Source: Candidatus Pacearchaeota archaeon CG10_big_fil_rev_8_21_14_0_10_34_76 | GTDB lineage: Archaea > Nanobdellota > Nanobdellia > Pacearchaeales > GW2011-AR1 | Length of the DNA stretch: 63,685 bases | Direction: 5' to 3' | Assembly: GCA_002763075.1 (NCBI GenBank) | Contig: PFDB01000002.1 | Coordinates: forward strand, 126,286-189,970 | Part shown: one piece after another, positions 26,635-34,190 of the stretch | How the letters are laid out: each line of letters begins with the position of its first letter | Position numbering within the stretch: position 1 is the stretch's first letter | Translations under genes and position numbers: made by a program | The notes under the pieces: generated by a model | Database searches by the model: none | Told to the model about the DNA's origin: nothing | Seen by the model: only the letters and a program-made list of their open reading frames with translations

Positions 26635-27495
26635 TCAGATTTTTTTTCTTTTCTTATTCTTGTATTTTCTATAAAAGAAATAAATAACTATGACAAGAAT
26701 TAATAAACCGACTATGTACGTTATGACTGGGGTTGACTGCTGTTCTTTTTCTCTATCTATGAATGGCTGAGGGTTAAAGTATATAGATTTTGGAAGACTC
26801 CTACGCACTTTTACCTCGTCAATATAATAGATAGTCATTTCTATATCTCCTTCTTTTACAATTGCCTCGAAGTCTGCTGTTGTGAAATCTTTTGAATCGA
26901 GGGAGCCTATGATATTTGCTCCTGGGCCTCTTAAATTAAAGTTTTCCTGAGAATTTATTTCTAAGGTTAGTGCTTCAACATCGCTTTTTCCAGTGTTAAG
27001 GATTTCAAAAGTTATTTTTCTAGTTGAGGGGTTATAATTTTTAACGAACACCTCAAAGTCCGACCTAACATCTTTCACGCTGATATTAAAATTATAAATT
27101 CTATTTGAAATATTAAGGTTTGAAGTTCCTACCCTTGTTTCTATTTGAGCATCTCCGTCAAGAGCACTTGCATCAAGTCTCACCTTATAAGGCACAAGAA
27201 GACTAGATGTGAAGTCCTGCGAAGTGTATGTTCCTCCCTTGACCTGAATTTTAGAGGCAGTATTTGGATCAAGCTGGAGGGGGTATTTTTCCACTAATTC
27301 AAAATTTACATTTATACACTGAGGATTTTCAATTCCTGTAACTTGAAAAACTAATTTGACATAATCTCCTGGAACTGCAGGATAAGGATCTTGATTTATC
27401 AAGGATACTTTCATATCACACTCGGCGCTAGTTGCAAGATTAGCTGAAAAAATAAATAATGAGAGTGCTATCGTCATTAATATTAATCTATTCAT
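26635..27495 (-). CDS. Surface-anchored protein with CARDB/COG1361-like domains
   Basis: A 286-residue protein. It has a signal peptide (about 1-23, LILMTIALSLFIFSANLATS), an outside region with Ig-like features (VPGDYVKLVFQVTG, then VKNYNPSTRKITFEILNTGK and EALTLEI) and a C-terminal membrane anchor (VITYIVGLLILVIVIYFFY) with a lysine-rich tail. This is the design of S-layer-related COG1361/NPCBM-like proteins in archaea. It is convergent with the ABC operon, 5 nt away, and could be related to its function. Confidence 0.7.
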   Translation of the reverse strand: MNRLILMTIALSLFIFSANLATSAECDMKVSLINQDPYPAVPGDYVKLVFQVTGIENPQCINVNFELVEKYPLQLDPNTASKIQVKGGTYTSQDFTSSLLVPYKVRLDASALDGDAQIETRVGTSNLNISNRIYNFNISVKDVRSDFEVFVKNYNPSTRKITFEILNTGKSDVEALTLEINSQENFNLRGPGANIIGSLDSKDFTTADFEAIVKEGDIEMTIYYIDEVKVRRSLPKSIYFNPQPFIDREKEQQSTPVITYIVGLLILVIVIYFFYRKYKNKKRKKI

Positions 27496-27576
27496 GTGCT
27501 TATTTGGTATGGAACTCTTTTAAATTTTGCGTTTATTGAAAAGGTCTAAATTCAGATTTTATATTGAAATGCTCCT

Positions 27577-27590
27577 AAAAATTTATAAAC
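27577..27590 (+). promoter_or_regulatory. TATA-like box upstream of the zinc-ribbon gene and ribosomal cluster
   Basis: AAAAATTTATAAAC lies about 45-55 nt upstream of the ATG at 27634, so a short leader is expected. GAAAAGAGGG just before the ATG could act as a ribosome-binding site. A second AT-rich TTTTTAAAG near 27823 could be a promoter for the ribosomal cluster itself. Confidence 0.45.
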
Positions 27591-27633
27591 TATTCAGCCA
27601 TACAAAACTATTCAAAATTGAAAAGAGGGAAAA

Positions 27634-27813
27634 ATGAAAAAATGTATATATTGCTCAAGTGAGATTTCTCTAGAGAGTGTTGTGGATGTATGTGAAAGAT
27701 GTGGACATGGAGTTTGGGGAGAGAAGATGTTTTCTGCCATAAAACAAAACATGGAAAACGCCAGAGATAATGGAGATTTGAATCAAGGCAGTGTTGGGAT
27801 GACTAGTTCTTGA
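27634..27813 (+). CDS. 59-residue zinc-ribbon protein
   Basis: A short protein read from the ATG at 27634 to the TGA at 27811-27813. It starts [20 protein letters not shown] and continues [15 protein letters not shown], so two CxxC pairs sit about 14 residues apart, a compact zinc ribbon. A helical tail with [12 protein letters not shown] follows. It comes just before the ribosomal cluster in the same direction. The family is not named here; a nucleic-acid or ribosome-linked role would fit the position but is not shown. Confidence 0.75.
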   Translation: MKKCIYCSSEISLESVVDVCERCGHGVWGEKMFSAIKQNMENARDNGDLNQGSVGMTSS

Positions 27814-27877
27814 GTAGAAAAGGTTTTTAAAGTGTTATTATGAGGTATTATTGGGTTTTTACCTAAAGGAAACAAAA

Positions 27878-28135
27878 ATGCTGAAAAGAAAAAGGATTAG
27901 ACAACGAGGAAAATTTTCGTTCTCGAATTTTTTCCAAAAATTTGATAGTGGAGACTCTGTTGCAATGGTTAGGGAACTTGGCCAGCAAGGACCAGGATTT
28001 CCTAAGAGGATGCAGGGACGTACAGGAAAAGTAATTGTTAAGAGGGGATCTGCTTATGTCATAGAAGTCAAAGATCAGAATATGAAGAAACAATATATGG
28101 TAAAGCCAATTCACTTAAGGAGGATAAAAGACTAA
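27878..28135 (+). CDS. rpl21e: Ribosomal protein L21e
   Basis: An 85-residue basic protein starting MLKRKRIRQRGKFSFSNFFQ, with the L21e motifs GDSVAM, FPKRMQGRTGKV and KPIHLRRIK. The ATG at 27878 is preferred over an upstream ATG because family members start here and an AAAGGA element precedes it by about 8 nt. It shares a TAATG junction with rpoF. Confidence 0.95.
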   Translation: MLKRKRIRQRGKFSFSNFFQKFDSGDSVAMVRELGQQGPGFPKRMQGRTGKVIVKRGSAYVIEVKDQNMKKQYMVKPIHLRRIKD

Positions 28136-28434
28136 TGATATTAGACATGAAACCTGTCTCACTTGCTGAAGTTAAGGAGATAATCAAAAATATGGATGAA
28201 AAAAAGAGTCTGGAAGATTATCTAAAAAAATTCAATAAATTGAGTAATGAAAAAGCTGATAAGCTAAAAGAAAGTGTCAAGGGACTTGATAATCCGAAAA
28301 TTAGAGAAGACGACTTTATTAAACTGGCAGATTTTGTCCCAAAAACCAGTGAAGATATTAACAAGATATTCAACGATGTATCGCTGAATGAGGAGGAGAT
28401 CAATGCTTTACTGGAGATCCTTAAGGAATATTAA
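28135..28434 (+). CDS. rpoF: DNA-directed RNA polymerase subunit F (Rpb4)
   Basis: A 99-residue acidic helical protein with VSLAEVKEIIKNM near the start, and DFIKLADFVPKTSEDINKIF and LNEEEINALLEIL at the end, which match archaeal RpoF/Rpb4. It pairs with RpoE to form the polymerase stalk. Position between L21e and DUF655 is the usual archaeal order. Confidence 0.92.
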   Translation: MILDMKPVSLAEVKEIIKNMDEKKSLEDYLKKFNKLSNEKADKLKESVKGLDNPKIREDDFIKLADFVPKTSEDINKIFNDVSLNEEEINALLEILKEY

Positions 28435-28436
28435 AA

Positions 28437-28976
28437 ATGAGAGAGAAAGACGAATATGCTTTAGTTCTAGATTATCTTCCATATGGATATCCCTTGGAAG
28501 GAAAGATGAATCCTATAGTGCAAGCTATTGGTGAAAAATATTTTTCCTTACTTGAACTTGTACCTAGTAGAGGAATGACATTTAATCTGCAGGAAAAGGT
28601 TTATATAGGCCCAAATAAACGTGATAAGATATACTTCATTCGGGGCAGACTTGCTACGAATAAGTTGACAGAGACTGCAAAGATCCAACTACAGGAATTC
28701 GTCAAAAAAGTGGTTGCGGAGCAGGAGAAGAAATATTTAGATTTCTTTAACACTGCACAAGCAATTAATACGAGACTTCACCGAATTGAACTTCTTCCTG
28801 GATTTGGAAAAAAGCATACCAATGAAATTATCAAGATACGAGAAGAAAAACCCTTCGAGTCATTTGATGACATACGAGAAAGGGCTCCTGGATTACCAGA
28901 TCCGCAAAGGGCTATAGAGAAAAGGATAATTGAAGAAATATTGGAAAGTCCTAGACAGAGATTGTTCGTGATTTAA
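28437..28976 (+). CDS. DUF655 protein (OB-fold plus helix-hairpin-helix)
   Basis: A 179-residue protein of the archaeal DUF655 family. It starts KDEYALVLDYLPYGYP, then has an OB-like part (VYIGPNKRDKIYFIRGRL) and a helix-hairpin-helix region (RLHRIELLPGFGKKHTNEII and FESFDDIRERAPGLPDP). It is a predicted RNA- or DNA-binding protein. Its steady neighbourhood between rpoF and ribosomal genes suggests a translation or RNA-processing role. Confidence 0.9.
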   Translation: MREKDEYALVLDYLPYGYPLEGKMNPIVQAIGEKYFSLLELVPSRGMTFNLQEKVYIGPNKRDKIYFIRGRLATNKLTETAKIQLQEFVKKVVAEQEKKYLDFFNTAQAINTRLHRIELLPGFGKKHTNEIIKIREEKPFESFDDIRERAPGLPDPQRAIEKRIIEEILESPRQRLFVI

Positions 28977-28977
28977 A

Positions 28978-29457
28978 ATGACTGAAGAAAAAAAAGTAAA
29001 ACAACAAGAGAATGTGGGAGTTCTAGTCAGAATTATGGGAAAGGACATTTCTGGAGAAAAGAAAATTTATACTGGCTTGACAAAGATAAAGGGTATCTCT
29101 TGGGCAATCTCAAGCGCTATTTGTTATAAGCTTAATTTAGATAAAAATGAGAATATTTTGAGTTTGAGCAAGGATGATTTAATCAGGATTGAAGAGCTAT
29201 TGAAAGGTGATGCTATTCCCAAACATTTGAAGAATAGGAGAAATGATTTGGAAGATGGGCAAGACAAGCATATTACTGGAGTCAATCTTGATATGAAAAA
29301 AGAATTTGATATTAAGAGGCTTAGAAAAATTAAGAGTTATCGTGGAAATAGACATTCTCTTAAGCTTCCCGTGAGAGGTCAAAGAACAAGAAGTCATTTC
29401 AGAGGAAAGGGAAGAGCAGTTGGAGTTAAAAAACCTAAGGTAGGGAAGAAGAGTTAA
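28978..29457 (+). CDS. rps13: Ribosomal protein S13
   Basis: A 159-residue protein with VRIMGKDISGEKKIYTGLTK, GISWAISSAICYKL (helix-two turns-helix), and the C-terminal YRGNRHSLKLPVRGQRTRSH. It sits in the head of the small subunit and touches the P-site tRNA and L5. First gene of the conserved S13-S4-S11-RpoD string. Its stop overlaps the rps4 start by 1 nt. Confidence 0.97.
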   Translation: MTEEKKVKQQENVGVLVRIMGKDISGEKKIYTGLTKIKGISWAISSAICYKLNLDKNENILSLSKDDLIRIEELLKGDAIPKHLKNRRNDLEDGQDKHITGVNLDMKKEFDIKRLRKIKSYRGNRHSLKLPVRGQRTRSHFRGKGRAVGVKKPKVGKKS

Positions 29458-29984
29458 TGATTCGCAAAAAGAAAAAATTCATGTGGCCGAGGAAGCTTTA
29501 CGATAAACCTAGGATATTAGACGAAAATAAACTTGTCAAAAAATATGGATTGAAGAATAAAAGGGAAATCTGGAAGACTGAAGCTAAGGTTAATTATTTT
29601 AGGACCAGAGCGAAGGCACTTATCAATGAAAGTCAAGAAGAACAAAAAACATTTTTCAATAAACTTAATCAAATTGGTCTAAAGGTAAATTCTATTGCAG
29701 ATGTCCTTTCATTAGGCATGGTCGATCTCTTGGAAAGAAGATTATCTACTGTCGTATATTCTAAAGGACTTGCATCTACTCCAAGACAAGCAAGACAAAT
29801 GATAGTACATAAAAAAATATTAATGGGTGATAAAATGGTAAGCTCTCCAAGTTATCTTGTTAAAATAGATGAAGAGAAGAAAATAAAAATAAAGAAAAAA
29901 GCAGTTACACCAAGAGCTGTTGAGGAAAACAACACGCAAGAATCAAATGAACTTAATGTTGAAGTGGAGGCAAGCAATGACTAA
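29457..29984 (+). CDS. rps4: Ribosomal protein S4
   Basis: A 175-residue protein with the archaeal S9/S4 N-terminus (KKKKFMWPRKLYDKPRIL) and an S4 RNA-binding domain (LLERRLSTVVYSKGLASTPRQ, then ARQMIVHKKILMGDK). S4 is a primary binder of 16S rRNA. It overlaps rps11 by 8 nt. Confidence 0.96.
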   Translation: MIRKKKKFMWPRKLYDKPRILDENKLVKKYGLKNKREIWKTEAKVNYFRTRAKALINESQEEQKTFFNKLNQIGLKVNSIADVLSLGMVDLLERRLSTVVYSKGLASTPRQARQMIVHKKILMGDKMVSSPSYLVKIDEEKKIKIKKKAVTPRAVEENNTQESNELNVEVEASND

Positions 29985-30462
29985 AAAAGAAGAGTTAACT
30001 GGAGACACAACTGAAGGAATAGAGAAGATTCAAGATGTTGAGGAAAATCCAGAACAGCCTGTTAGGGAGAAAAAGTCTTCTTCTAAGGCGGAGAGAGAAG
30101 GCATAGCTTATATATTTAGTTCATACAATAACACAATCCTCCATATCACAGACCTTGCAGGCAACACCATTGCAAGAGTTAGCGGTGGGATGGTCACTAA
30201 ACATGACAGATTAAAAGCAAATCCTACTACTGCAATGTTTGTTGCAAAAAATGCTGCTGGAAGGGCAAAGGATATTGGAATAACAAGCCTATATGTGAGA
30301 TTGAAGGCAAAAACAAGAAGTCCTGGAATTGGGCCAGGAGCTCATGCTATTGTAAAGACTCTTGGAAAAGAAGGATTCAAAATTGTTAGTGTTGTTGATG
30401 TCACAAGATCACCAAGAGGCGGACCTAAGAAGAAGGGAGGTAAGAGAGGAAGGAGAGTTTAA
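29977..30462 (+). CDS. rps11: Ribosomal protein S11
   Basis: A 161-residue protein with an unusually long acidic N-terminal extension of about 40 residues before the core, which begins GIAYIFSSYNNTILHITDLA. Core motifs are GGMVTKHDRLKANPTTA, SPGIGPGAHAI and VDVTRSPRGGPKKKGGKRG. I chose the ATG at 29977, inside the rps4 end. The extension is atypical for archaeal S11 (about 130 residues). Confidence 0.95.
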   Translation: MTKKEELTGDTTEGIEKIQDVEENPEQPVREKKSSSKAEREGIAYIFSSYNNTILHITDLAGNTIARVSGGMVTKHDRLKANPTTAMFVAKNAAGRAKDIGITSLYVRLKAKTRSPGIGPGAHAIVKTLGKEGFKIVSVVDVTRSPRGGPKKKGGKRGRRV

Positions 30463-30499
30463 CCTTAACATTTAAAAGAGCTCACTTCATAAATTTAAA

Positions 30500-31195
30500 A
30501 TGAATCTCATAATAGACCTACCAGAAAAGATGATATTAAGAGCATCTCTCAGCGAGAGTCTTGCTAACGCTTTCCGAAGAAGCATTGAGGAAGTACCAAC
30601 CTTAGCAGTTGATGAGGTAGAAATTTACAAGAATGATTCTGCATTGTATGATGAGTTTTTAGCACATAGAATTGGACTTATCCCTCTTAAGACAGATAAA
30701 AAAATGAATTCTAAGACTGAGATAAATCTGACCTTGAAAAAATCTGGGCCAGGAATTGTATATTCTGGAGATTTCAAGGGTTCCTCTGAAGTGATTTATC
30801 CCAATATTCCATTAACGCTACTTGAAAAAGGTCAAGAGGTTGAATTGATAGCTACTGCGAGATTGGGAAGAGCTATTGAACATGCCAAGTACATTCCAGG
30901 ATTAGCACATTATAGAAATTTATTTGAGGTCAAGATAGGAAATAAGAAAATAGATGAGATAATCAGCAATTCAAAGGGTTTTGTAAAAGAGAAAAAAGGC
31001 AATATGTGGATAGTCGACCTTAATGAATCAGAAGAAGAAGAGATTTCTAAAGCTGATAAAGACTCCATCAAGGAAAGTGAAGAGATGATATTTATAGTTG
31101 AGTCATTCGGACAATGGAAGGCAAAGGACATATTAATACATGCAATTGATGCTCTTAAAAATAATTTAGGCGAAGTGGACAAATCGCTTAAGTAG
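30500..31195 (+). CDS. rpoD: DNA-directed RNA polymerase subunit D (Rpb3)
   Basis: A 231-residue protein with LSESLANAFRRSIEEVPTLA (the alpha/Rpb3 motif), DEFLAHRIGLIPL and a C-terminal FIVESFGQWKAKDIL. It pairs with RpoL to form the assembly platform. I do not see the 4Fe-4S cysteines that some archaeal D subunits carry. A TATA-like stretch (AACATTTAAAAGAG) precedes the gene by about 30 nt. Followed by a tRNA-Leu gene, as in other archaea. Confidence 0.95.
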   Translation: MNLIIDLPEKMILRASLSESLANAFRRSIEEVPTLAVDEVEIYKNDSALYDEFLAHRIGLIPLKTDKKMNSKTEINLTLKKSGPGIVYSGDFKGSSEVIYPNIPLTLLEKGQEVELIATARLGRAIEHAKYIPGLAHYRNLFEVKIGNKKIDEIISNSKGFVKEKKGNMWIVDLNESEEEEISKADKDSIKESEEMIFIVESFGQWKAKDILIHAIDALKNNLGEVDKSLK

Positions 31196-31213
31196 GGAGA
31201 GACAGAGCACCGC

Positions 31214-31297
31214 GCGGGGATGCCGGAGCGGTCAAACGGGACACGTTAAGGCCGTGTTGGCTTAGTGCCTGCGAAGGTTCGAATCCTTCTCCCCGCA
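31214..31297 (+). tRNA. tRNA-Leu (anticodon reads AAG)
   Basis: An 84-nt class II tRNA: acceptor GCGGGGA with TCCCCGC, anticodon stem ACACG/CGTGT closing the 7-nt loop TTAAGGC, so the anticodon is AAG. Long variable arm. It lies between rpoD and rpl18e, a known archaeal arrangement. An A at position 34 is very unusual for archaea. CCA is not encoded. Confidence 0.9.
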
Positions 31298-31306
31298 TTG
31301 AAGAAA

Positions 31307-31675
31307 ATGATAAGCAAAACAAAATTAAGTAGGAGAATAGGAAACAAAACAAATCCTGAAGTAGTTGAGACTCTTATGCTTATCAAAAAGAATGACGTGT
31401 GGAACAATATATCAAGATATGTTTCTGGGCCAAGAAGAAAATACTCTTCGGTCAGCTTGAAAAAGATAGAAGAACAAAGTTCAGAGGGAGATACCATAAT
31501 AATAATTGGGAAGGTTTTGGGCAATGGCGCTCTCACAAAAAAAATAAGAATATGTGCAATGGGATTTTCAGAGTCTGCTAGAGAGAAGATAAAATTGTCC
31601 AAATCTGAGGCAGTGAGCCTATCTGAAGAGCTAAAAAAGAACAAGAAAGCAGAGGGAGTGAAGATAATAAGATGA
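31307..31675 (+). CDS. rpl18e: Ribosomal protein L18e
   Basis: A 122-residue protein starting MISKTKLSRRIGNKTNPEVV, with ISRYVSGPRRKYSSV and VLGNGALTKKIRICAMGFSE, the L15/L18e fold markers. The ATG at 31307 is chosen since an earlier in-frame ATG lies inside the tRNA gene. It overlaps rpl13 by 4 nt. Confidence 0.96.
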   Translation: MISKTKLSRRIGNKTNPEVVETLMLIKKNDVWNNISRYVSGPRRKYSSVSLKKIEEQSSEGDTIIIIGKVLGNGALTKKIRICAMGFSESAREKIKLSKSEAVSLSEELKKNKKAEGVKIIR

Positions 31676-32073
31676 AACTAATAGTAATTGATGCTAAAGA
31701 TGCTGTGCTTGGTCGTTTGGCTAGTTTTGCAGCAAAGCAATCTCTTCTTGGTTACAATATAGTAATAGTTAATTGCGATGATGCAATAATCACTGGTAGA
31801 CCGAGCTCTGTTATTGGAGAGTATAAATTTAGTTTTACAAAGGGGGGAGCAAACCTTCAAGGACCTTATTTCCCAAGGCATCCTGAAAGAATAGTAAAAA
31901 GAACCATAAGAGGAATGTTGGCACATAGACAAGGAAGAGGGAGTGATGCTCTTAAAAGGATAATGTGTTATAATGGAACGCCAGAAGAGTTTAAAGAATC
32001 TAAAAAGATTCTTGCAGGCAAAGAAAAAAGAAGCAAAACAATTAAACTACGCGAATTGACGAGAGAACTATGA
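31672..32073 (+). CDS. rpl13: Ribosomal protein L13
   Basis: A 133-residue protein with VIDAKDAVLGRLASFAAKQ, VIVNCDDAIITG and the loop FPRHPERIVKRTIRGMLAHR, all standard for archaeal L13. Joined to its neighbours by 4-nt overlaps within the L18e-L13-S9 group. Confidence 0.97.
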   Translation: MKLIVIDAKDAVLGRLASFAAKQSLLGYNIVIVNCDDAIITGRPSSVIGEYKFSFTKGGANLQGPYFPRHPERIVKRTIRGMLAHRQGRGSDALKRIMCYNGTPEEFKESKKILAGKEKRSKTIKLRELTREL

Positions 32074-32477
32074 ACAAAAAGATGATGGTTGTTTCAGGAC
32101 AGAGAAAAAATGCCGTTGCTAAAGTAAGGATTCAAGATGGAACTGGAAAGATATTCTATAACATTCTTCCATATGAACAACTTGGAATGTTTCACAAATT
32201 GGCCTTAGATGAGCCGATTAAAATATGTGAGCAAACCCTTGGAAAATTTCCATTTGATATTGCAATAAAAACCTCTGGGGGTGGCAAGGAATCACAAGTA
32301 GAGGCTGCAAGACTTGGTATTGCTAAGGCTCTCGTGCAGTTTACTGGATCTATTGAACTCAAAAAAGCATTTTTATTATATGATAGAAATCTTCTTGTGG
32401 CAGATACTAGAAGAAAAGAGGCCTATAAGCCCGGAGATTCCAAAGCAAGGTCTAAGAGACAGACTTCTTATCGTTAG
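32070..32477 (+). CDS. rps9: Ribosomal protein S9
   Basis: A 135-residue protein starting with VVSGQRKNAVAKVRIQDGTG, with GGGKESQVEAARLGIAKAL and the basic tail GDSKARSKRQTSYR that reaches the P site. Last gene of the cluster here; rpoN, rpoK and rps2, which usually follow in archaea, are not next to it. Confidence 0.97.
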   Translation: MNKKMMVVSGQRKNAVAKVRIQDGTGKIFYNILPYEQLGMFHKLALDEPIKICEQTLGKFPFDIAIKTSGGGKESQVEAARLGIAKALVQFTGSIELKKAFLLYDRNLLVADTRRKEAYKPGDSKARSKRQTSYR

Positions 32478-32536
32478 CTTAATTGTAGAACTGATAGTAA
32501 AGATACAATTATAAATTTAGGATTGATTTAATTCTA

Positions 32537-32866
32537 ATGAACAGCACAGGAAATTTACTGAGTGAAGTACTCAAAATTGATCCTTCTAATTACACTAGAT
32601 GTGTGGCTTATTATAATGGCAGAATAGGTGAAGGAACTGCATGGGAATATGAGGGAGGCGGAGAGAAATTTAGAATTGAGCTCACTCCTGAACAAGCTGT
32701 TTTTCTTGCAAGACTAACAGAAGAGACTTACGGAAATAATGACCTGAGTAGACATCCAGATCAATGGATGATAAATTCTCTTCCAGAACCTTTTGTTTTG
32801 AGGCAAGAACAAGAAATCAGGTTAACCTCTGCCTGCCAAGTTGCTCTTTATGATTTTATTGATTGA
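32537..32866 (+). CDS. Hypothetical protein
   Basis: A 109-residue acidic protein (WEYEGGGEKFRIELTPEQAV, then LARLTEETYGNNDLSRHP). No family recognised and no signal peptide or membrane segment. It has its own TATA-like box (ATTATAAATTTAGG, about 20-25 nt upstream) and ends 10 nt from the convergent recombinase gene. Confidence 0.6.
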   Translation: MNSTGNLLSEVLKIDPSNYTRCVAYYNGRIGEGTAWEYEGGGEKFRIELTPEQAVFLARLTEETYGNNDLSRHPDQWMINSLPEPFVLRQEQEIRLTSACQVALYDFID

Positions 32867-32876
32867 AAAACAAAAA

Positions 32877-33680
32877 CTATAAACTATCAAACGGATTTTG
32901 CACCTTCTTTATTTGATCTGAGGAAATATGGGTATAAATCTGCGTCGTGTTGAGTGATGAATGCCCTAATAATGCTTGAATCATTCTTATGTCTGTTCCT
33001 GCTTCCAATAGGTGTGTTGCAAAGCTGTGCCTTAGTGTATGGGGAGTTACCTTTTTACTTATCTCGCCCCTTTGGCTTGCTTTCTTCACAATTTTCTGGA
33101 TGTTTCTTGTAGTAAGCGGTTTTTCCTTTGAAAATACATAAAGGTTATTTCTTTTTTTAAGATAGTCTTGTATATCTTTGGCGAGATTTTCAGATATTAT
33201 AAATGCCCTGTCTTTAGAACCTTTTCCTTTTCTTACCCACCCTATTTTTTCATCTATATTTAAATCAGAAGTTTTTAGGTTGACAATTTCAGAAACCCTC
33301 AGACCAGATGAATAAAGCAATGAGAGTATGAGGCGGGATTTTTTTGTTTCTGTGGCCTCGATTATTCTTTTTACTTCTTCTTTTGTAAGAACTTCTGGAA
33401 GAGTCTTTGATTTTTTTGGGACTCTCACTGTGCTGAATTCCATTTTAAGAACTTCCATATAGAAAAATTTTAGGGCGGCTGCTGCAAGCATTATTGTATT
33501 TTTTGATTTGGTTTCAAAGAGTGTTGAGAGGTATTCTTTTGCATCTTCTTGTGTCAGTTGATCTTCAGATTTTTTTGAATGTATTAAGAACTTTTGAACG
33601 AAAAAAGAATAGTTCCTTACAGTCATCGGAGAAAATCCCCTCAGTTTTAACTCCATCTTTAGTTTTTCTACATATTCCAT
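32877..33680 (-). CDS. xerA: Tyrosine recombinase XerA
   Basis: A 267-residue tyrosine recombinase. The N-terminal SAM-like DNA-binding domain (about 1-85) is followed by the catalytic domain with SSGLRVSEIVNLK (first Arg, about 129), VTPHTLRHSFATHLLEAGTD (HxxR, about 214-217), LLGHSSLNTTQIYTH with the nucleophile Tyr. The compact length is typical of archaeal XerA, which resolves chromosome dimers. No adjacent element boundaries are seen, so a chromosomal role is more likely than a mobile one. Confidence 0.92.
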   Translation of the reverse strand: MEYVEKLKMELKLRGFSPMTVRNYSFFVQKFLIHSKKSEDQLTQEDAKEYLSTLFETKSKNTIMLAAAALKFFYMEVLKMEFSTVRVPKKSKTLPEVLTKEEVKRIIEATETKKSRLILSLLYSSGLRVSEIVNLKTSDLNIDEKIGWVRKGKGSKDRAFIISENLAKDIQDYLKKRNNLYVFSKEKPLTTRNIQKIVKKASQRGEISKKVTPHTLRHSFATHLLEAGTDIRMIQALLGHSSLNTTQIYTHISSDQIKKVQNPFDSL

Positions 33681-33737
33681 CTTTTTATTAAAACTGGAAG
33701 TTATTTAATCTTTTAAAGATTTGTGAGCTTACATTAT

Positions 33738-34190
33738 TTAGCAAGGTAGAATCTTTTTGGATTCTATTGCACACCCTCTAAGACTAATTATGACCTCCTG
33801 GGGATTTTCAATAGTTGTATAGGGTATTAGGTATGTTTTTGTCTCTCCTGGAGAGAGGATTAAGCATTCTTCAGAACAGCTCAGGTCACAAGTCCAAGAC
33901 TCTGAGAATTTTTCAAATACTATATTAACATCAAAATTTCTTAAAATATTGTTATCAGTAAGGTCTCTTGTAAGGGATAATTGTATTATATTGTTCTCTG
34001 GATCTAGACATGCGTTATTTATAGATAATTTTGGATTGATTGTGATTGATGTACAAAGGGCAGGAGATAGGGAGGCGTCTGTAAAACCAATTATTGCATT
34101 TCCAATTATTGCCAGAGATGCAAGAGAAGCTAGAATGAAGAAAATAACAGATACGATGCCTGAAACTCCCTTTTTATTTATTTTTTGCAT
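33738..34190 (-). CDS. Archaeal type IV pilin-like protein
   Basis: A 150-residue protein whose start MQKINKKGVSGIVSVIFFIL has the short basic leader, KKG processing site and hydrophobic helix of class III signal peptides of archaeal pilins. The rest is an outside domain with several cysteines (CTS, NACLD, WTCDLSC, EECL, RGCA). It overlaps the metallopeptidase gene by 13 nt, so the two are co-translated. I infer a surface assembly or pseudopilin role. Confidence 0.65.
   Translation of the reverse strand: MQKINKKGVSGIVSVIFFILASLASLAIIGNAIIGFTDASLSPALCTSITINPKLSINNACLDPENNIIQLSLTRDLTDNNILRNFDVNIVFEKFSESWTCDLSCSEECLILSPGETKTYLIPYTTIENPQEVIISLRGCAIESKKILPC

Noticed and set aside
31214-31297. Reading the anticodon of this tRNA-Leu as TAA
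   Set aside because: Shifting the loop by one base breaks the anticodon stem (C-C and G-G mismatches). ACACG/CGTGT is perfect only with AAG.
31246-31644. Minus-strand open frame of 132 codons opposite rpl18e
   Set aside because: It is antisense to a clear ribosomal protein gene and part of the tRNA-Leu gene, so it is a shadow frame.
32877-33680. Integrase marking a mobile element boundary
   Set aside because: The protein is short like chromosomal XerA, and no flanking direct repeats or tRNA target are visible.
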